In this document: piece after piece, positions 57,806 through 64,000 of the stretch
Position numbering within the stretch: position 1 is the first letter of the stretch
Layout: every line of letters starts with the position of its first letter
Assembly: GCA_027924645.1 (NCBI GenBank)
Contig: BSBN01000140.1
Location: 15,708,501-15,772,500 of the forward strand
Direction of reading: 5' to 3'
DNA length: 64,000 nucleotides
Source of the DNA: Cunninghamia lanceolata
Taxonomy: Eukaryota; Streptophyta; Pinopsida; Cupressales; Cupressaceae
Translations under genes and position numbers: made by a program
The notes under the pieces: model-generated
What the model was told of the DNA's origin: nothing
Database searches by the model: none
Seen by the model: only the letters and a program-made list of their open reading frames with translations

Positions 57806-60475
57806 CTAATATTCAGCAATATTAAATTTCTGTGGTTATTTCCAGTATAGCATAAATAGAAGGAAATAAAGTTTATAACATCAATGGGTTTATAAAATCA
57901 TAAGGCAACCAGTGTGTTTTTTTTTTTTTTTGTGAAAATATAAATACATTGCACTCTACTTCTTCAACCAAGTTTTTAAACAAAATACTAACCTTTCATT
58001 TTTGAACCAAAAATAAATAGACAACCTAGTACTAATTTTCTTTTTGAACACATTAAGGTAGAAGTTACATTTTAATCTAATTTCATTTTGCTTCTAACAA
58101 CAACTACTATTGTGGACTTCTATTGCAACAATCAGAAAACTAATTTCACTTCTCTTATTTTTTTTAATGCAATAATATTATTTACAACTAAGATGTATTT
58201 TCCTTCCTTTCATCACAATAAATTCTAATAGCCATTACAACTCATGCATATTTTTTTGACAACACACAATAACAGAAAATTATTCATATATATTTTCACA
58301 TACACTTCTCACTACAATGCCAACTTCACAATTGAAGGGAAATAAACAACTTTAATTCAACAACAGAAAGTTTACATTGGATAATTTATCAGAGCCAACT
58401 CCATGGCAAATGACTTTACAAGCATAAAATAGAATAAGGCCATAATGGCCATGGCTCCAACAGCCAACACAAAGAGACTATAAGAATACCAAAATGAGCT
58501 CCACAATGACTCCATCTCTTCACTCAAAACCTACAATAAGCACAACCAAAAGAAGAACATTCCAGCCACTACGAAATGTTCGCCTCCCTACCATAGACCC
58601 ACAAGTGGCTCACCGCCGAGCTAGGGAGGTAGGGATTCACACAGGTGCAAAAATCCACAACAAAAATATCAAACACAATAACACAAATAGCCCCAAGGTT
58701 TAACACGAAACTCAACTCATGATAATGAGTTTGATGAGGGTAAAGAGTGGACCCCTCAACTTCAAAGGGCTCCCAAATGATAAAATATCAAGCTCATGGC
58801 CTCAAGCCAAAATCTCTAAAACACCACTCTCCACAAATATCACAAATAATCTCCATGGCACTCTTTCCATTCAATAATCTCCTCAATAAATAAAGGCCCT
58901 CAAGGCATAAATATAAAATGTGGGAGTGACCTCAAGGAGGCTCCTCTCCCCTACCCAAACAAGTTGAGCATTACCTCCATTTGATGTGCTCTCACCATAC
59001 TCCCATCCCAACAAAAACAATGCAAACAACAAAACAACCAAAAAATGATAACACAATACATTAAATAAGCAAGGGTGAGAAAACAAGTTTAAGAGGCTTA
59101 CCTTCAAAGCCCTATAATGGAAGCACGTTTGGTGAAGAGGTCCAAGCCTTGCCAAACCTTCCAATCTTCAAGAAATTCCTCTAACTTTCCCCAAACTCCT
59201 CCAAAATAGAAAGACACTTAAAATTGCCAAAACCTCACACTCTCTAACAAGAGGAGATAATATAGGCCATCAATTTAGCCTTGAAGAATGAGAAGGTGAG
59301 ACTTGTCACCTTCTCCTTCCTCCTCCAATGCCACTTGCAAGGGAGAGGAAGTGTGAGGATGACAAGTGTCATCCTGTCATTCCATCTCAATCCTCATCTT
59401 ATCCACTTGTGCTCTCACACATGTGTGAGAGGACAAGTGGTGAGGTGGCATTCCCACTCACACCTTCAAGAGGATAAGGGGTGCCATATGGCATACTCTT
59501 ATTATCTCAAAGGGCCATCTCCCTCCAAGATGCTCTCCCACATGTGTGAGAGTCTTGGAGGAAGCTCCCACACACTTGGGAGTCTTGGAGACCTCCCAAG
59601 TCTTCCTTGGGAAAGGATGCCGAAACCTTGGGAAGGAAGATGAGTCTTTCCCAAGGCATGACTCATCTCCCACCTTCCCTAAGTTGAAATTTCGTCACTT
59701 TGACTAAACCATAGTTTAGAGTGACCAAAAGTGAGTTAGGCCAATTGTTAGGTAGTCCAAATTGACCCTAAACCCATGGGTAACCACCTAGGGTAACTTT
59801 TGGGACACTAGGGTTCATAAAGGGGGTTAAAAAACCACTTTTAAATAGCCTCAACAAAATAAAATAAATACCAAGTTGTGTAAATCAAGTAAAATTTATA
59901 CAACACTTATTATTGATTAATTTAACAAAGGGTACTAGGCCAAAAGATTAAAAATTAAATCAAGCACTTAAATCACATTCAATTTCAAACGTGATCTTTA
60001 TCCCTCTTGGGAATGGATCAGTTTCACAAGGGATAACTTAGGTGTGAATTCTACCTCCAACTTCTCATGGCTAGGGAATGTAAAACTTGCACATCTCGAT
60101 CAAGTGTCAATCATATCATGAAAAATCATAGTCGAAGCAACTGGAATTAAATCCATGCAATCAAATACAACAATAATCATCAATACATAATTCTAATTTA
60201 CTGTATTTTTCAATCTCATGTCAAATAGTCCACATCACATAAATAACGAGAATCTCATCACAAAACATCATCACATATATATCTCATATGTCGAATCACA
60301 AAATAGCACCAAATCTGATCAGATCGAATCACATATGTCTAATCAATGTCCTATCATAATCAGGAGATAAAAATCAAGTCTGCATAATGAAACCATAGTC
60401 ACTAAAAGTCTGATAATGTCATCAACTAAAATGCATAATGATCAAAATAAAGAAGGTAAAATAATCATCCTCACA
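57804..60475 (-). repeat. Region containing the 3' LTR of the right gypsy element; left end undefined
   Basis: The LTR starts (minus) at 60475 with TGTGAGGATG directly after the polypurine tract GGGGGGAGGA. The LTR extends leftward but I cannot fix its other end, since the partner LTR is outside the window. No coding frame is supported. Repeated CACATGTGTGAGAG palindromes lie at 59.4-59.55 kb. Confidence 0.5.
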
Positions 60476-60487
60476 TCCTCCCCCCTA
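60476..60487 (-). other. Polypurine tract of the right gypsy element
   Basis: On minus TAGGGGGGAGGA, between the last pol codons and the LTR start. It primes plus-strand DNA in gypsy replication. Confidence 0.75.
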
Positions 60488-60490
60488 AGA

Positions 60491-63400
60491 CTAAACTTCT
60501 TCATGGAAGTCATCAAAAAGGTGAGGATAGAGTGCCCTCAAACTAGCTGCATCCTCGCAAGTCGCTGTGACCTCATCGTAATGATCCCACTAAACCCTAA
60601 CCTGGTTTAGCTCTCAACCTCAAAGGCCTAGCATTTGATGAGCTAATACACGAATTAGCTCCAAAGCCAATTGCCCCTCCACCTCTACCTGTAGAGCACT
60701 CTAGTCTAGTACATGAGATAAATCAGATATATATCGTCTCAAAATAGAAATATGAAAGACATTGTGGATACGTGACAAGCTAGGTGGCAATGCTAGATGA
60801 TAGGCAACTGGTCCTATCCGCTCCAAAACCTCAAAGGGTCCTACAAACTGTGGTGTGAGCTTAGAGCCCTTTCCATAACGGATTGGACTCTTGTGTGCCG
60901 CACTCTAAGGAATACCCTGTCACCCACTGAGAAGCTCCAATCAGTCCTCTTAGCATCAGCATACATCTTTTGTCTATCTTGTGCCTCTAGTAACCTCTGT
61001 CTAATTAGTGTGACCTATTGCTCCATATCCTGAACTAGCTCTGGACCAATGGCAACTCTGTCCTCTATCTGACCCCAACTCAATAGTTTCCTACATGGTC
61101 TATCATATAAAGCCTGAAAGGGAGGCATACCCAATGAGCTGTGATGCCCATTATTGTAGGCAAACTCAATTAGATACAGATACTCCTCCCATCTAGACTA
61201 ATGGTCCATAACATACATCTGAAGCATGTCCTCCAACAATTGATTCACCTACTCTATCTATCCATCTGTTTCAGGATGATAAATGGAGCTAAAGTTGAGT
61301 TATGTGCCCAACACCTGCTGCAAGGCTCTCCAAAATACTGAAGTAAAAATAAAATCTCTGTTTGAAATAATGCAGTGAGGTACTCCATGTAATCTCACAA
61401 TATCATCTAAGAATACTCTTGCTATTGCTGGTGCATTGTATGTTGTGCATACAGGTGAGAAATGCACCACCTTGGTCAACTTGTCGACTGTCACCATGAT
61501 GGCATCATGGTGACACGAAGACATAGGAAGACCAACAATAAAGTCCATGGAAATGGTGTCCCATTTCCACTCAAGTATGTCATGTGGGTAAAGAAGACCC
61601 GCTGGATGCTGATGCTTGACCTTGACCCTCTAGCACTCAAGGCATCGAGCAACAAACTCTACTATGTCACATCTCATACACGCCCAATGGTACAGCTGTC
61701 GTAGATCAGAATGCATCTTCTTCACTCCTAGATGTGTCGCATATGGTGAGCCTCTGACAACACTACGATACGTAGGTCACCTGTGTGGGGTACATAGATG
61801 CGTTGTCGATGATGAAGTAACCCATCTGCCTCAAGTGAATACCCTGCAAACTTGCCCACAAGGGCCCTTTGTGAACTGATCTCCTACTACACCACAAGAA
61901 ACCACTCATCCTCTGGCAGATGCTAAATAATGTGACCTCTCAAGTCCACACTCAGAGTTAAGGTCAAGAGCTTGTGCTACCTCCGACTTAATGCATTAGC
62001 AACCACGTTCTCCTTCCCTTTGATGTAGTGGACATCAAAGTCATACTCATAGAGGAACTCCATCCAACGCCGCTAATGGACGTTTAGATTTAGCTACATA
62101 AAGATATACTGAAGGCTGTAATGATATGAATGGAGCTCAAAGCGATGACCCAATAAGAAATGTCTCCAATGAACTAGAGCATGAACAACTACCACTAACT
62201 CCAAGTCATGCATGGGGTAGTTCAGCTCATGGGTCTTGAGCTTTTGCGACTCATATGCGATCGCCCAACCACCTTGCATAAGTACTGCTCCCAATCCCTC
62301 AAGTGATGCATCCGTGCAAACCATAAAATTTGTAGCAGGATTAGGAACCGCTAGAATGGGAGCACTGGTAAGATGCTCCTTGAGGACCCTGAAGGCCCTC
62401 TCACACTGCTCAGTCCATAGGAAGCTCTTCCCTTTCCACTGAAGGGAAGTGATGGGATGCGCAATCTAAGAAAAACACTCAACAAAGTGATGGTAATAAC
62501 CATCTAACCCCATAAACTCCTGAGCTCTGTCACACTAGTGGGTGCTGGCCAATCCCTGATAGCCCTGACCTTTGATGGATCTACTGAGATTCTATCGCTA
62601 GATAGGATATGCCCCAAATACTGAACCTCTGTTTTGAAATATGCACACTTCACTAAGTTCCCATAAATATTCTGCTCTCGCAAACACTGCAGAACCTGAC
62701 GAAGGTGTTCCTCATGCTACTCCTTGGTCCATGAATAGATCAAAATGTCATTGAGGAAAATGATCATGAACTGATCTAAATAGGTATGAAACACCTCGTT
62801 CATGAGACTCATGAACACTGCAAGGGCGTTTGTCAAGCCAAAGGGAACCACCGTGAACATGAAGTGGTCGTATCCAGTCTGAAAGGTGGTCTTATGGATA
62901 TTTGCATCTGTGATACATAATTGATGATACCCAGACTTCAGGTCTATCTTAGAGAACACCCTAGCTCCCTGCATCTGATCAAAAAGATCATCAATCCTGG
63001 ACAGAGCATAATGGTTCTTCACCATCACCTTATTCAACTACCTGTAGTCCATGCACAATCAAAGAGACCCATCCTTCTTCTTCACGAAGATGACAGGAGC
63101 ATCCCAAGGTGAAATGCTCAGTCAGATGTGCCCCTTCTCAAGCAAGTCCTCCAACTATAATTTGAGCTCAATGAGCTCATGTGTGGTCATCCTGTAGGGT
63201 GCATGAGACACTGGCTTGGAACCTAGCACTAAGTCTATGTGAAAGTCTACCTCATGTCGAGGTGGCATCCCTGGTAACTCTATTGGAAACACATCGGCAA
63301 ACTCTCTAAGGATGGGATGATCATCCAAAGATGACTCAGGCTTGTCATCTGATCTATCGCTCACTATGATGGTGAACATCTTGCATCCCTTCCACATGCA

Positions 63401-64000
63401 ACACTTAAGCTATTGAGCGGATATCATATGTACTGTTGTGGGCTTCTGCATGCCCACTATCTCAACTGATGTACCATGATCGTCTAAATAGCTAATTACC
63501 TTTTGGAGACAATCTAGCTTGGCTCTGTGAGCCACAAGCCAATCCATACCCAACACCACGTTATATGATCCTAATGTCATGACTCTAAGGTCACATACTA
63601 TGGCGAAGGGTCCCAAAATAATCTCATAGTTGTGGACTAAGGCATCTACTATCATCTCGGCCCCTGAGGCCAACTCAACCACCCACCTATCACCCTACCT
63701 AGAAGCCACTAGCCTACAATGCTCGACTAACTATGGAGATATGAATGACTCAGTAGCACCAGAATCAAAGAGAATAGAAATGGGGTTACCCCCAATCATA
63801 CCTAATGTCTCAATCACTGACACCTAAAAATCAGCGTGGCGGTTATCAACTACTACGAACATAGGGTGGGATCTACCCACATCACCAACAGTCTGCTCGA
63901 ACCCTCCTACATGAGGCTATCCCCCTACTATAAAACCCTCTGGACACTCTCTAGCTAGGTGTCCAGCTCCACCACAAACATAACAAGGGCCCCTAGCCTG
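60491..64000 (-). pseudogene. Decayed Ty3/gypsy gag-pol, 5' end outside the window
   Basis: Order on minus: gag zinc knuckle CYVCGGAGHLARECP (63.93-63.99 kb), aspartic protease FDSGATESFIS and VVLGMDWL (63.4-63.8), reverse transcriptase (63.15-62.7; [22 protein letters not shown]), RNase H (62.32-62.09; FTK-like box lost, VCTDASLEGLGAVLMQ kept), integrase HHCC region (ARCLEC), core (MDFIVGLPMS ... LHGVPHCIISNRD) and C-terminus ([20 protein letters not shown]), ending DDFHEEV. Segments lie in three frames with several stops, so there are frameshifts. The reverse-transcriptase catalytic box reads FLNDILIYS where F-x-DD is required, so one metal-binding Asp is lost. This layout fits a chromovirus-type gypsy element (inference). 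Confidence 0.92.

Noticed and set aside
59281..59673. Open frames on both strands in the right gypsy LTR region
   Set aside because: Overlapping antisense frames without motifs in a repeat-rich LTR; no support for coding.

Overview
The window is a plant nuclear region made almost entirely of nested transposable elements and satellite-like DNA. Plant origin is shown by Ty3/gypsy and Ty1/copia LTR retrotransposons with plant-type primer sites, fragments of plant B3 DNA-binding domains, and a long degenerate array of the plant telomere heptamer TTTAGGG. Very long LTRs, deep nesting and the lack of any intact gene fit a large, repeat-rich genome such as a gymnosperm, but nothing here proves the taxon. 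No intact protein-coding host gene, tRNA, rRNA or CRISPR was seen.

Left third (1-28 kb): a decayed gypsy gag on the minus strand (about 1.9-3.9 kb) is cut by what looks like one long LTR of another gypsy element, itself split by three later insertions. Each of the three is defined here by LTR ends and an exact 5-bp target duplication. Element A (4085-11887, +, AAACT) has 2.68-kb LTRs differing at roughly 20 sites and carries only a gag-like frame. Element B (12128-18257, +, ACAAC) and element C (19078-25273, -, TCATC) are two members of one non-coding, copia-like family in opposite orientation.

Middle (28-42 kb): palindromes at 29.5 kb, then a telomere-like array in two blocks (about 29.8-30.26 and 32.54-35.73 kb) with a ~350-bp higher-order period. 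Between the blocks lies a fragment of a B3-domain (REM-like) gene in which one exon is present four times in tandem. A second foldback, related to one at 29.5 kb, closes the array at 35.9 kb. A decayed two-exon transposase-like gene follows (36.7-39.7 kb).

Right third (41-64 kb): element D (42083-46830, +, TTTTG), another gag-only LTR element, sits inside a ~358-bp tandem array. A full-length copia element E (49562-54875, -, CATAC) has its whole polyprotein in one frame with about 14 nonsense codons and no evident frameshift. E landed exactly on a splice-donor-like site of an unidentified multi-exon gene remnant on the minus strand (49.2-56 kb). The last 3.5 kb is a decayed gypsy gag-pol (minus) running off the window, with its 3' LTR ending at 60475.

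The most unusual signals are: (1) clusters of the bZIP palindrome TGACGTCA in A's LTR promoter, also present in the unrelated LTR of D; (2) the B3 exon tandem inside telomere-like DNA bracketed by related foldbacks; (3) the transposase-like gene, whose family I cannot name; and (4) C-to-T-type nonsense decay consistent with plant cytosine methylation.
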